Part shown: piece by piece, positions 8,334 to 17,136 of the stretch
How the letters are laid out: each line of letters opens with the position of its first letter
Position numbering within the stretch: position 1 is the first letter of the stretch
Source of the DNA: Rubrivivax sp.
GTDB taxonomy: Bacteria; Pseudomonadota; Gammaproteobacteria; Burkholderiales; Burkholderiaceae
Reading direction: 5' to 3'
Length of the DNA: 64,000 nt
NCBI GenBank assembly: GCA_016790225.1
Contig: JAEUOZ010000012.1
Location: forward strand, 45,667-109,666
Position numbers and translations under genes: made by a program
The notes under the pieces: generated by a model
Told to the model about the DNA's origin: nothing
Seen by the model: the letters and a program-made list of their open reading frames with translations, nothing else
The model's database searches: none

Positions 8334-8603
8334 AGGAGCGTGGGCGGCAGAAATCGGCACCCGCGTTGGGCTCGATTCGGGGCGAAGGCAAGGCGCGGCG
8401 CGCAGCCCGGGCTGGATGCCCGGGCAAGCGCTGCAACGCCGCATGCGCCCCGAATCGAGCCCAACCCGAAGGGCCGGGGCACCCAAGGCCGCTGGCGGTC
8501 GTTGCGTTGCTTGCGCGGGCGTCCAGCCCGCGCAAGCAACGCGCCTACGCCAGCGGCCTTGGTCGCCCCGGCGCGGGTGCCGATTTCTGCCGCCCACGCT
8601 CCT
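8334..8603. repeat. Nested inverted-repeat element (three-way-junction architecture)
   Basis: A 270-base intergenic element bounded by a perfect 32-bp inverted repeat (8334-8365 with 8572-8603). Inside are two more palindromic arms: a perfect 19-bp repeat (8366-8384 with 8446-8464) enclosing further short hairpins, and a long arm whose 15-bp outer stem (8483-8497 with 8548-8562) encloses a perfect 16-bp stem with a GTCCA loop (8505-8520 with 8526-8541). No transposase-like coding is present. It lies 15 bases downstream of the ParA stop and about 120 bases upstream of the Bug start. The remaining bases of the 405-base gap (8213-8333) show nothing I recognise. Confidence 0.9.
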
Positions 8604-8617
8604 AGGCCTTCAGACGC

Positions 8618-9382
8618 TCAGCCCAGGTTCTCGTACAGCTGCACGTAGGCCTGGGTCAGCGGGTGCGAAGGCTCCAGGTGGATCAGCGGCATGGCCTTCT
8701 CGTGGCTCTCCTTGACCTTCACGCTGGAGCCCAGATAGGGCTGCAGCACCGGCAGACCTTCATCGATCAGTTCCTGCACCGTGCGCTGCGGCAGGCTGGC
8801 GCGCGACTGGTACTGATTGACCACGATGCCTTCCACATGCAGTGACTCGTTATGGTCAGCCTGCAGTTCCTGCACGTTCTGCATCAGCTCATAGAGGGCC
8901 GCGCGGCTGAAGGCATCGCAATCGAAAGGAATCAGGCAGCTGTCGGCCGCGATCAGCGCCGAGCGGGTGTAGAAGTTCAGCGCCGGCGGCGTGTCGATCC
9001 ACACCTCTTCGTAATCGCCGGCCAGGCTCTCCAGCGCACGACGCAGCTTGTAGACCTTGGCGCGGCTCTCCAGCTTGCCGTGCAGTTCATCCAGCGCGGC
9101 CGAGGCCGGCATCAGGTGCAGGCGCTCGAAGCCGGTCTCGGTGATGAAGCCCAGCGGCTGCGACTCGCGCACGCTGAACTTGAGCGTTTCCTCGAAGAAG
9201 CTGGCTGTGCCCGTGCCTTCGGGCGGGGGCTCGTCAGCCAGCAGGTATCGCGTGGCGTTGGCCTGTCGATCCAGATCGACCACCAGCACGCGCCGGCCCT
9301 GGTGGGCGGCAATCGCCGCCAGGTTGACCGTGATGGTGGACTTGCCCACGCCGCCTTTTTGATTGAAAACCACGCGCCGCAC
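8618..9382 (-). CDS. ParA/Soj-family ATPase (orphan)
   Basis: A 254-residue MinD/ParA P-loop ATPase. It has a deviant Walker A motif at the extreme N-terminus (NQKGGVGKST), Walker A' region VVDLDRQANATRYL and Walker B-like EEVWIDTPPALNF. I choose the GTG at 9382 because AGGAGG lies 5 bases upstream and the protein then starts directly at the nucleotide-binding strand; the open frame continues upstream into unrelated residues. No ParB gene or parS site is nearby, so a chromosome-partition role is not supported; orphan ParAs position other cargo such as chemoreceptor or secretion complexes. It is divergent from the ferredoxin-reductase gene. Confidence 0.9.
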   Translation of the reverse strand: MRRVVFNQKGGVGKSTITVNLAAIAAHQGRRVLVVDLDRQANATRYLLADEPPPEGTGTASFFEETLKFSVRESQPLGFITETGFERLHLMPASAALDELHGKLESRAKVYKLRRALESLAGDYEEVWIDTPPALNFYTRSALIAADSCLIPFDCDAFSRAALYELMQNVQELQADHNESLHVEGIVVNQYQSRASLPQRTVQELIDEGLPVLQPYLGSSVKVKESHEKAMPLIHLEPSHPLTQAYVQLYENLG

Positions 9383-9581
9383 GACGCCTCCTCGTTGCTC
9401 CTGGAAGGGCCTCCATTGTGCGCTGCACAAGAGTGCCCGCACACCCCGGCGAGGCGCGCGCACCACGCCAGACGCGCCAGGGGCCAGGGCGGCAGCATCT
9501 CGCCACCCACAGGGGCCTTCCGGTGACGGGCACAATGTTTTCCGAACAGCGCCCGTCTTCACTTCCAGCGCCATCCGATTC

Positions 9582-10619
9582 ATGAGCCTGACGATCACAT
9601 TGCAACCCGCCGGCCGCAGCTTCAGCGTGGAACGCGACGAGCCCATCCTGGCGGCGGCGATCCGTGCCGGCATCGGCCTGCCCTATGGCTGCCGCGATGG
9701 CGCCTGCGGCTCCTGCAAGAGCCGGCTGCTGGAAGGCCGCGTGATCCATGGCGTGCACCAGCAGAAGGCCTTGTCGGACGCGGAAGAGGCGCAAGGTCTG
9801 ATCCTCACCTGCTGCGCGACGCCGCAGACCGATTGTGTGGTCGAGGCGCGCAGCGTCCCCGGCGCCGGCGAGTTTCCGGTGCTCAAGCTGCCCACGCGCG
9901 TGCTCACCCTCGAACGCGCCGCGCCCGATGTGGCCGTGCTGCGCATGCAGCTGCCCGCGAACCAGAACCTGCAGTACCGGGCGGGTCAGTATGTCGAGTT
10001 CATCCTGCGCGATGGCTCGCGCCGCAGCTACAGCATGGCCAACGCGCCGCACCAGCTGGGCTCGCCGCCGTCGATCGAGCTGCACGTCCGCCACATGCCG
10101 GGCGGCAAGTTCACCGATCAGGTCTTCAGCACGATGAAGGAGAAAGACATCCTGCGCATGGAAGGCCCCTACGGCAGCTTCTACCTGCGCGAGGACAGCA
10201 GCAAGCCCATCGTGCTGCTGGCCAGCGGCACCGGCTTTGCGCCGATCAAGGCCCTGATCGAGCACATCGAGCACAAGGCCATCACACGCGAGGCCGTGCT
10301 CTACTGGGGCTGCCGCAGCCGGGCCGATCTCTACCAGCACGACTGGGTTCTGGCCGCCGTCCAGCGCCTGCCGCAGCTGCGCTATGTGCCTGTGCTGAGC
10401 GAAGCGCGCGCCGAAGATGCCTGGACCGGCCGCACCGGCTTCGTCCACCAGGCGGTGATGGCCGATTGGCCCGATCTGAGTCAGCATCAGGTCTATGCCT
10501 GCGGCGCGCCGGTGATGGTGGATGCCGCGCGGCGCGACTTCACCACACGCTGCGCGCTGCCCGAAGCCGAGTTCTTCGCCGACAGCTTCACCTCCGAGGC
10601 TGACAAGCAGCCGGCCTGA
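9582..10619 (+). CDS. 2Fe-2S ferredoxin/flavin reductase (CDP-6-deoxy-glucoseen reductase-like)
   Basis: A 345-residue electron-transfer flavoprotein. An N-terminal plant-type ferredoxin domain carries the [2Fe-2S] cysteines in YGCRDGACGSCKS with the fourth in LTCCA; an FAD domain follows (RSYSMANAP is the flavin-binding RxYS motif) and then an NAD(P) domain (LLASGTGFAPIKA, then YACGAPVMV). This architecture is shared by AscD/DdhD-like reductases and by reductase components of ring-hydroxylating oxygenases. No dideoxysugar or oxygenase genes are nearby, so the electron acceptor is unknown. In Burkholderiales it is a common stand-alone gene annotated CDP-6-deoxy-delta-3,4-glucoseen reductase. 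Confidence 0.9.
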   Translation: MSLTITLQPAGRSFSVERDEPILAAAIRAGIGLPYGCRDGACGSCKSRLLEGRVIHGVHQQKALSDAEEAQGLILTCCATPQTDCVVEARSVPGAGEFPVLKLPTRVLTLERAAPDVAVLRMQLPANQNLQYRAGQYVEFILRDGSRRSYSMANAPHQLGSPPSIELHVRHMPGGKFTDQVFSTMKEKDILRMEGPYGSFYLREDSSKPIVLLASGTGFAPIKALIEHIEHKAITREAVLYWGCRSRADLYQHDWVLAAVQRLPQLRYVPVLSEARAEDAWTGRTGFVHQAVMADWPDLSQHQVYACGAPVMVDAARRDFTTRCALPEAEFFADSFTSEADKQPA

Positions 10620-10741
10620 AGCACCCGGCTGATATCACGCGGCTGGTGCTCAGGGCGGTGGTGCCGGCGGCACAGGTCGGGCTGGCGAGAAGGCCCGGCA
10701 CGGCCCGCTGAAGACCTTTCAAGAACTTCGAGGAGACCCCG

Positions 10742-11764
10742 ATGCCCGCACGCCCCGCCAACCTGTCCCGGCGCCTCGCCTTGGCCGGCACGTCCGCTGC
10801 GCTGGCCCTTCTGATGGGGCTGAGCCCCGCCGTGCAGGCCCAGGGTCAGGCCGCCAAGCCGATCCGGCTGATCGTGCCCTACCCGCCCGGCGGCCCGCTG
10901 GACATCGTGGCACGTGCGCTGGCCGAACGCGTGAAGGACAGCCTGGGCACGGTGGTCGTGGAAAACCGGCCGGGCGCGGGAGGTAATGTCGGCGCCGATC
11001 TGGTGGCGAAGTCGGCACCTGATGGCACGACCCTGGTGATGGGCGCGGTCGCCACGCATGCCATCAATCCCTGGCTCTACAGCCGCATGCCCTACGACGC
11101 GCTGCGCGACTTCACGCCCATCACGCGGGTGGCGCAGGTGCCCAACGTGCTGGTGATGAATGCCGAAGCGGCCACCCGGCTGAGCATCCAGTCGCTCGCG
11201 GATCTGGTGCAGCATGCCCGGCGCAACCCGGGGCGGCTGAACTACGGCTCCGGCGGCAACGGCAGTGCCGGACACCTCGCCGGAGAGCTCTTCAAGGCGC
11301 AGGCCGGCGTCTTCGTGGTCCACATTCCCTACGCCGGCGCACCACCCGCCCAGCTGGCCCTGGTGAGCGGGCAGGTGGACTACAACTTCGACAACCTGGC
11401 CGGTGCCGCCGCCAACATCCGCTCGGGCAAGCTCAAGGCACTGGCGGTGACCACGACCCAGCGCAGCTCGGCGATGCCCGACGTGCCCACGGTGTCCGAG
11501 GCCGGGCGCGCGCAGGGCCTGGCGGCCTTCGATGTCTCGACCTGGTTCGGTCTCTTCGGGCCGGCACGCCTACCGTCTGACATCACGCAACGCCTGAACA
11601 AGGCCTTCGTCGATGCGCTGAACTCGCCGGAGCTGAAGGCGCGCATGGCCACGCTGATGGCCGAGCCCAGCCCCACCACGCCGGAGCAGTTTGCGGATTT
11701 CGTGAAGGCCGAGTGGACGCGCTACGAGAAGATCGTCAAGGCCACCGGCGCCAAGGCTGATTGA
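10742..11764 (+). CDS. Bug-family substrate-binding protein
   Basis: Second TctC/Bug periplasmic binding protein in the window, 340 residues. The start at 10742 has GAGGAG 6-11 bases upstream. The signal peptide (NLSRRLALAGTSAALALLMG) ends at about VQAQGQ. Family motifs are IRLIVPYPPGGPLDIVAR, VENRPGAGGNVGADL and VVHIPYAGAPPAQ. It shares its plan with the product at 7202-8212 but clearly differs in sequence, so it is not a recent duplicate. No TctA/TctB membrane genes adjoin. Its stop overlaps the open frame of the small DUF721-like gene. Confidence 0.93.
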   Translation: MPARPANLSRRLALAGTSAALALLMGLSPAVQAQGQAAKPIRLIVPYPPGGPLDIVARALAERVKDSLGTVVVENRPGAGGNVGADLVAKSAPDGTTLVMGAVATHAINPWLYSRMPYDALRDFTPITRVAQVPNVLVMNAEAATRLSIQSLADLVQHARRNPGRLNYGSGGNGSAGHLAGELFKAQAGVFVVHIPYAGAPPAQLALVSGQVDYNFDNLAGAAANIRSGKLKALAVTTTQRSSAMPDVPTVSEAGRAQGLAAFDVSTWFGLFGPARLPSDITQRLNKAFVDALNSPELKARMATLMAEPSPTTPEQFADFVKAEWTRYEKIVKATGAKAD

Positions 11765-11772
11765 GGCTGGCC

Positions 11773-12093
11773 GTGCCCACGCAACGCCTGCCGCCTGCCC
11801 GCAACGTGGGTGAGGCCATCGAGGCTTCGGCCTCGCTGGCGGGCCTGCTGGCTGGCCACCGACGCGCCACCCAGCTGTTCCAGCGCATCCTGCCCTCGGT
11901 GCCTGGCCCGCTGCGCAGCCAGCTGCGGCCTGGGCCCATCGAGGGTGTCTGCTGGACGCTGCTGACGGAGAACAGCGCATCGGCTGCCAAGCTGCGCCAG
12001 CTGCTGCCCGATCTCCTGGCCAGCACCGCCCAGCACGACAGTGCCATCACGGAGCTGAAACTGAAGATCCGGCCGCGGGATTCGGCCAGCTGA
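11773..12093 (+). CDS. DUF721/DciA-like protein
   Basis: A small protein of 106 residues from the GTG at 11773 (110 if a TTG at 11761, overlapping the previous stop, is used). The pattern resembles DUF721: a helix (VGEAIEASASLAGLLAGHR), a short central strand region (GVCWTLLTENSASAAKLRQ) and a closing strand (ITELKLKIR). DUF721 includes DciA, which loads the replicative helicase DnaB, but many short members are uncharacterised. The typical Burkholderiales homologue neighbours secA or lpxC, which are not present. The neighbouring Bug gene is unlikely to be functionally related. Confidence 0.7.
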   Translation: MPTQRLPPARNVGEAIEASASLAGLLAGHRRATQLFQRILPSVPGPLRSQLRPGPIEGVCWTLLTENSASAAKLRQLLPDLLASTAQHDSAITELKLKIRPRDSAS

Positions 12094-12121
12094 AGCCGCG
12101 CTCGGAGGACCGGGCCGCCGA

Positions 12122-12835
12122 TCACTCGCCCAGGTAGGCCGCGCGCACCTTGGGATCGGCCAGCAGTTCCTTGGCCGGGCCGCTCATCGTGACTTCGCCG
12201 GAGTCCATCACGTAGCCGCGATCGGCCAGCGCCAGCGCGCGGCTGGCGTTCTGTTCGACCAGCAGGATGGTCGTGCCGCGCTTGTGAATGTCGGCCACCA
12301 CCTCGAAGATCTTGTCCACCATGATCGGCGACAGGCCCATCGAAGGCTCGTCCAGCAGCAGCACTTTCGGGCGGGCCATCAGGGCCCGGCCCATCGCGAG
12401 CATCTGCTGCTCGCCGCCGCTCATCGTGCCGGCCAGCTGCGCGCGCCGCTCCTTGAGCCGCGGAAAGATCGCAAAGACCTTCTCGATGTCGGCTTCGATC
12501 TCCTTGTCCTTGCGCACATAGGCGCCCATCTGCAGGTTTTCGGTGATGGTCATGCGCGCGAACACGCCACGGCCCTCGGGCACCATCACCAGGCCCTGCT
12601 TGACGAGATCCCAGGCGCCCTGGCCCTTGACCGCGCGGCCCAGGTATTCGATCTCGCCTTCGGCCACCGGCCGCGTGCCGGTGATGGCCTTCAGCGTCGT
12701 CGTCTTGCCGGCGCCGTTGGCGCCGATCAGGCTGACGAGTTCGCCTTCATTCACCTCGAAGCTCGCGCCCTTGACGGCCTGGATGCCGCCGTAGGCCACC
12801 TTGAGCTTGCTCACCTTCAAGAACGTATTGGGCAT
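12122..12835 (-). CDS. livF: Branched-chain amino acid ABC transporter ATPase LivF
   Basis: ATP-binding subunit of a high-affinity branched-chain amino-acid (or related) importer, 237 residues. Walker A is IGANGAGKTTTLK, the ABC signature is GTMSGGEQQMLAMGRAL, Walker B is VLLLDEPSMGLSP with the switch His in LLVEQNASR. It is the last gene of a livH-livM-livG-livF set read on the minus strand, 31 bases after livG. No periplasmic LivK-type binding protein is in the cluster, so that subunit must be encoded elsewhere. Confidence 0.96.
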   Translation of the reverse strand: MPNTFLKVSKLKVAYGGIQAVKGASFEVNEGELVSLIGANGAGKTTTLKAITGTRPVAEGEIEYLGRAVKGQGAWDLVKQGLVMVPEGRGVFARMTITENLQMGAYVRKDKEIEADIEKVFAIFPRLKERRAQLAGTMSGGEQQMLAMGRALMARPKVLLLDEPSMGLSPIMVDKIFEVVADIHKRGTTILLVEQNASRALALADRGYVMDSGEVTMSGPAKELLADPKVRAAYLGE

Positions 12836-12866
12836 GTCGCGCGCCTGTGGGTTGGGCAGTTGCCGC

Positions 12867-13643
12867 TCAATGGGCCTTGTGGCCGGCGCCGAGGTAGGCT
12901 TCGATCACCTGTTCGCTGCGCTGCACCTCGGCCGGCGTGCCTTCGGCAATCTGCTTGCCGTAATCCAGCACCGTGACGCGATCACACAGGCCCATGACCA
13001 GCTTCACGTCGTGTTCGATGAGCAGGATGGTGCGCTGATCCTTGCGGATGCGGTCGATCAGTTCGCGCAGCACGACCTTTTCGGTCGCATTCATGCCGGC
13101 CGCCGGTTCATCCAGCGCAATCAGCTTGGGATCGGTGGCCAGCGCGCGGGCGATCTCCAGGCGCCGCTGATCGCCGTAGCTCAGCGTGCGCGCCTTGTAC
13201 TCGGCAAACTTCTCGATGCCCACATAGGCCAGCAGCGCGCGGGCGCGGTCTTCGATCTCGCGTTCCTCACGCTTGAAACCGGCGGTGCGCAAGACGGCCC
13301 CCACCAGGCCGGAGTGCGTGCGCACGTGGCGGCCGACCATCACGTTTTCCAGCGCCGTCATCTCGGCGAACAGCCGGATGTTCTGGAAGGTGCGCGCGAT
13401 GCCCGCCTTGGCGACCTGGTGCACGGCCTCGGGCCGGTAGGGCTGGCCACCGAGCTCGAAGCTGCCCGAATCCGGTGTGTACAGGCCCGTGATGACATTG
13501 AAGAAGGTCGTCTTGCCTGCACCATTGGGCCCGATCAGGCCGTAGACCTGGCCTTCGGTGATGGTGATGCCCACATCGCTGAGCGCCTGCAGCCCGCCGA
13601 AACGCTTGGAGACGCCGGCCACCTTGAGAACGGTCTTGCTCAT
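12867..13643 (-). CDS. livG: Branched-chain amino acid ABC transporter ATPase LivG
   Basis: Second ATPase of the importer, 258 residues. Walker A LIGPNGAGKTTFFN, signature TLSYGDQRRLEIARAL, Walker B LIALDEPAAGMN and H-loop LLIEHDVKLVM are intact. I chose the ATG at 13643 because GGAGG lies 5 bases upstream; an upstream in-frame ATG at 13709 adds 22 residues that overlap livM and lacks this site. LivG and LivF form the heterodimeric motor beneath LivH and LivM. Confidence 0.96.
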   Translation of the reverse strand: MSKTVLKVAGVSKRFGGLQALSDVGITITEGQVYGLIGPNGAGKTTFFNVITGLYTPDSGSFELGGQPYRPEAVHQVAKAGIARTFQNIRLFAEMTALENVMVGRHVRTHSGLVGAVLRTAGFKREEREIEDRARALLAYVGIEKFAEYKARTLSYGDQRRLEIARALATDPKLIALDEPAAGMNATEKVVLRELIDRIRKDQRTILLIEHDVKLVMGLCDRVTVLDYGKQIAEGTPAEVQRSEQVIEAYLGAGHKAH

Positions 13644-13654
13644 CGGTGCCTCCT

Positions 13655-14755
13655 TCAGCGCGGCTTCACGGGCACGGGCGCACCCTTGCCGTGTTCGGGC
13701 GAAGGCCACAGCCCGCGCGGACGCATGAGCATGATGGCGATCATCGCCAGCGCGATCAGCAGCTGGCGCAGGATGGAGGCATCCAGTCGCCCGCCGGTCA
13801 TGTTCTGCAGATCGCCCGCCACATAGCGCAGCACCTCAGGCAACGCCGCCAGCATCACCGCACCCAGGATGACGCCGGGCAGATGCCCGATGCCGCCCAG
13901 CACCACCATCGCGACGATCATGATGCTCTCGGTCAGCGTGAAGGATTCCGGCGAGACGAAGCCCTGGAAGGCCGCAAACATCGAGCCCGATACACCGCCG
14001 AAGGTGGCACCCATGCCGAAGGCCAGCAGCTTCATGTTGCGGGTGTTGATGCCCATGGCCTTGGCGGCGATCTCGTCTTCGCGGATGGCCATCCAGGCTC
14101 GGCCGATGCGCGACATCTCCAGACGGTGGCAGATGATCACGCTGGCCACCACCAGCACCAGGAACAGGTAGTAGTACAGCGTCACCGAAGGGATCTTCAG
14201 GCCGAAGAGCTCGATCCCCTTGCCGAAGCTGAAGCCGAAGATTTCCATCGGATCGATGCGATCCAGCCCGCGCGGCCCGTTGGTGATGTTGACCGGGTGC
14301 TCCAGGTTGTTCATGAACACGCGGATGATTTCGCCGAAGCCCAGCGTGACGATGGCCAGGTAGTCGCCGCGCAGCTTGAGCACCGGTGTGCCCAGCAGGA
14401 CACCGGCGACGGCCGCCAGCCCGGCGGCCAGCGGGATCACCAGCCAGATCGGCGTGTGCAGGCCATCGGGAAAGGCACGGTTGATCCAGCCGAAGGTCTC
14501 GAACAAGTGCGGTGAGGCCAGCAGCGCGTACATGTAGGCGCCCACCGCATAGAAGGCGACGAAGCCCAGATCCAGCAGGCCGGCGTAGCCCACGACGATG
14601 TTGAGCCCCAGCGCCAGCAGCACATACAGCATCGCCAGCGCCAGGATGCGCACCCAGCCCTGGCCGAACTGCTGCGCAAACAGCGGCAGCGCCATCAGGG
14701 CGATGGCCGCCAGGAAGAAGGCGATGATCTTGGTCGTTTGACTCATCTGGGCCAT
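13655..14755 (-). CDS. livM: Branched-chain amino acid ABC transporter permease LivM
   Basis: Inner-membrane permease of 366 residues with about ten hydrophobic segments, starting with IIAFFLAAIALMALPLFA. The family hallmark GYAGLLDLGFVAFYAVGAYMYA follows, then LRGDYLAIVTLGFGEIIR and GRAWMAIREDEIAAKAMGI, the cytoplasmic loop that contacts the ATPase. GGAG lies upstream of the ATG at 14755; a second ATG three codons later is possible. It sits 12 bases after livH and 11 before livG. Confidence 0.96.
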   Translation of the reverse strand: MAQMSQTTKIIAFFLAAIALMALPLFAQQFGQGWVRILALAMLYVLLALGLNIVVGYAGLLDLGFVAFYAVGAYMYALLASPHLFETFGWINRAFPDGLHTPIWLVIPLAAGLAAVAGVLLGTPVLKLRGDYLAIVTLGFGEIIRVFMNNLEHPVNITNGPRGLDRIDPMEIFGFSFGKGIELFGLKIPSVTLYYYLFLVLVVASVIICHRLEMSRIGRAWMAIREDEIAAKAMGINTRNMKLLAFGMGATFGGVSGSMFAAFQGFVSPESFTLTESIMIVAMVVLGGIGHLPGVILGAVMLAALPEVLRYVAGDLQNMTGGRLDASILRQLLIALAMIAIMLMRPRGLWPSPEHGKGAPVPVKPR

Positions 14756-14767
14756 GGTGTCGCTCCT

Positions 14768-15691
14768 TCAGGCCCGATCCGCCACACGCTCGCCCAGCAG
14801 GCCGGAAGGCCGCAAGGTGAGCACGAGGATCAGCGCGACGAAGGCGAAGATGTCCGCATAGTGGCTGCCCAGAACCCCGCCGGTGAGCGCGCCCAGGTAG
14901 CCCGCGCCGAGTGCCTCCACCAGGCCGAGCAGCAGGCCCCCCACGACCGCGCCCGCCAGGTTGCCGATGCCGCCCAGCACGGCCGCCGTGAAGGCCTTGA
15001 GACCGGGCATGAAGCCCATGGAGTGCTGCACCGTGCCGTAGTTGGCCGCCCACATGATGCCGGCCACGGCCGCCAGGGCTGCCCCGATGATGAAGGTGGC
15101 CGAGATGACCATGTCCGGCTTCACGCCCATCAGCGCGGCCACGCGCGGGTTTTCGGCCGTGGCGCGCATCGCGCGGCCCAGCCGCGTGCGGTTCACCAGC
15201 CACATCAGCACCGCCAGCAGCACGGCCGTCACGCCCAGGATGAGGATCTGCGTGACCGTGATCACCGGCCCGCCCAGATCGATGGGCTCGGTGGGCAGCA
15301 GCTGCGGGAAAGCCTTGGGATTGGGCTTCCAGACGATCATGGCCAGCGTCTGCAGCAAGAGGCTCATGCCCATGGCCGTGATCAGGGGCGCCAGCCGAGG
15401 GGCGTTGCGCAAGGGGCGGTAGGCCACTTTCTCGATGGCGAAATTCAGCGCCGCGCAGATCACGATGGCCACACAGGCCGACAGCAGCATCAGCACCCAT
15501 CCCGGCGCACCGGAACCGGCCATGAAGCTCACCACCGTCCAGCTGGTCAGCGCCCCCACCATCAGCACATCGCCATGCGCGAAGTTGATGAGGTTGATGA
15601 TGCCGTAGACCATCGTGTAGCCCAGGGCGACCAGCGCGTACATGCTGCCCAGCACAAGGCCGTTGATGATCTGTTGAAAGAAGATATCCAT
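14768..15691 (-). CDS. livH: Branched-chain amino acid ABC transporter permease LivH
   Basis: Inner-membrane permease of 307 residues, first gene of the liv set. It opens with MDIFFQQIINGLVLGSMYA and carries the family pattern ALGYTMVYGIINLINFAHGD and the ATPase-contacting loop GRAMRATAENPRVAALMGV. I chose 15691 because this N-terminus matches the family; an upstream ATG at 15733 adds 14 basic residues. The 198 bases upstream, to the end of the alanine dehydrogenase gene, hold no gene; a TAGAAT hexamer on the minus strand near 15855 could be a -10 element without a clear -35. Confidence 0.95.
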   Translation of the reverse strand: MDIFFQQIINGLVLGSMYALVALGYTMVYGIINLINFAHGDVLMVGALTSWTVVSFMAGSGAPGWVLMLLSACVAIVICAALNFAIEKVAYRPLRNAPRLAPLITAMGMSLLLQTLAMIVWKPNPKAFPQLLPTEPIDLGGPVITVTQILILGVTAVLLAVLMWLVNRTRLGRAMRATAENPRVAALMGVKPDMVISATFIIGAALAAVAGIMWAANYGTVQHSMGFMPGLKAFTAAVLGGIGNLAGAVVGGLLLGLVEALGAGYLGALTGGVLGSHYADIFAFVALILVLTLRPSGLLGERVADRA

Positions 15692-15889
15692 CGTGTGCCT
15701 TCTAGGCTGCGTGCCGTGACGACCCGGAGACATTCAGCCTGCACAGCCGGCTTCGCGTCGCCGGACCCGCCGCTCCCCATGCGCCGGGCCCCATTCCTTC
15801 AAGCAAGACGCCGGCCAGCCCCTCCGCCTGCCGCGTCGCTTCGTGACAAAACGATTCTAGGCAGCGGTCTCCACGCGCCGCGTACGGGC

Positions 15890-16999
15890 TTACACGCTGG
15901 CGGCCGGGGTCCAGGGCAGGTTCAGACTGCGCGCGACAGCCTCGCAGCACACCTGCCCGGCATGCACGTTCAAGCCGCGCTGCAGGTGCACATCGTCCGC
16001 ACAGGCCTGGCGCCAACCCTTGGTGGCCAGTGCCAGCGTGAAGGGCAGCGTCGCGTTGTTCAGCGCCCAGGTCGAGGTGCGTGCCACGGCCCCCGGCATG
16101 TTGGCCACGCAGTAGTGGATGACGCCGTCCACCACGTAGGTCGGCTCGGCATGCGTGGTGGCCCTGGAGGTCTCGAAACAGCCGCCCTGGTCGATGGCGA
16201 CATCCACCAGCACCGAGCCTGGCTGCATGCGCGCGATCTGCGCGCGCGAGAGCAACCGGGGCGCGGCCGCACCCGGCACCAGCACGGCGCCGATCACCAG
16301 ATCGGCCGCCAGCGCGGCCTCCTCGACCTCGTGCGCCGAGGCATAGACGAGTCGGACGCGACCGCCGAACAGATCGTCCAGCTCGCGCAGCCGCGGCAAA
16401 GAGCGATCCAGCACCGTGACGTCGGCGCCCAGGCCGACCGCCATCTTCGTGGCGTGCAGACCCACCACACCTGCCCCGATGACCGCCACGCGGCCGGGCG
16501 CCACGCCGGGCACGCCTCCCAGCAGCACACCGCGTCCGCCGTTGGCCTTCTGCAGGGCCACCGCACCCACCTGCACGGCCATGCGCCCGGCCACCTCGCT
16601 CATCGGCGCCAGCAGCGGCAGGCGACCCTGCGCATCCGTGATCGTCTCGTAGGCGATCGCCGTGCAACCGGATGCCAGCAGGCCCAGCGTCTGCGCGCGG
16701 TCCGGCGCCAGATGCAGATAGGTGAACAGCAGCTGGCCCTCGCGCAGCATCGCGATCTCCTGCGGCTGCGGCTCCTTGACCTTCACCAGCATCTCGGCCT
16801 GCGCAAACACCGCCGCCGCGTCTGACACGATCTGCGCGCCAGCCTTCAGATAGGCGGCATCGTCGCAGCCGATGCCCGCGCCGGTGCCGGCCTGCACGAG
16901 GACTTCGTGACCCTGGGCCACGAGTTCGCGCACGGCCGGCGGCGTCAGTCCGGCGCGGTATTCGTGGGTCTTGATCTCCTTGGGTACACCGATGCGCAT
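15890..16999 (-). CDS. ald: Alanine dehydrogenase
   Basis: NAD-dependent L-alanine dehydrogenase, interconverting alanine and pyruvate plus ammonia; 369 residues, normal length. The N-terminus [20 protein letters not shown] is the family signature with the pyruvate-binding Arg; K74-type catalytic region [10 protein letters not shown] follows, and the NAD Rossmann motif is [20 protein letters not shown]. The ATG at 16999 has AGGAG 6 bases upstream. It is divergent from an Lrp/AsnC regulator, the usual arrangement in which that regulator senses alanine and activates this gene. Confidence 0.96.
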   Translation of the reverse strand: MRIGVPKEIKTHEYRAGLTPPAVRELVAQGHEVLVQAGTGAGIGCDDAAYLKAGAQIVSDAAAVFAQAEMLVKVKEPQPQEIAMLREGQLLFTYLHLAPDRAQTLGLLASGCTAIAYETITDAQGRLPLLAPMSEVAGRMAVQVGAVALQKANGGRGVLLGGVPGVAPGRVAVIGAGVVGLHATKMAVGLGADVTVLDRSLPRLRELDDLFGGRVRLVYASAHEVEEAALAADLVIGAVLVPGAAAPRLLSRAQIARMQPGSVLVDVAIDQGGCFETSRATTHAEPTYVVDGVIHYCVANMPGAVARTSTWALNNATLPFTLALATKGWRQACADDVHLQRGLNVHAGQVCCEAVARSLNLPWTPAASV

Positions 17000-17090
17000 G
17001 GGCTGCTCCTGTGGGTGGGACAAGGCGCAGATGCTGGATCCAAGTGCGTCGCAAGTGCTTCGGTCAAGCAGCGTTCCGTCGGCACTTCTG

Positions 17091-17134
17091 ACAAGATTTC
17101 CTCCGATCATCGCCACACGACTGCAGAATCTTGT
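17091..17134. promoter_or_regulatory. Inverted repeat in the ald/lrp intergenic region
   Basis: ACAAGATT (17091-17098) is an exact inverted match of AATCTTGT (17127-17134), with centres 36 bases apart. It lies just before the Lrp-type gene's ATG at 17137, in the 137-base region shared with divergent ald. Lrp-family proteins bind several spaced sites, so this is a candidate operator. Confidence 0.4.
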
Positions 17135-17136
17135 GC

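Noticed and set aside
8572..8603. parS site for the adjacent ParA
   Set aside because: No match to the TGTTTCACGTGAAACA-type consensus and no ParB gene nearby.
8213..8610. Open frames running through the inverted-repeat element on both strands
   Set aside because: They translate the palindromes into low-complexity Arg/Ala/Pro residues and do not start or stop like genes.
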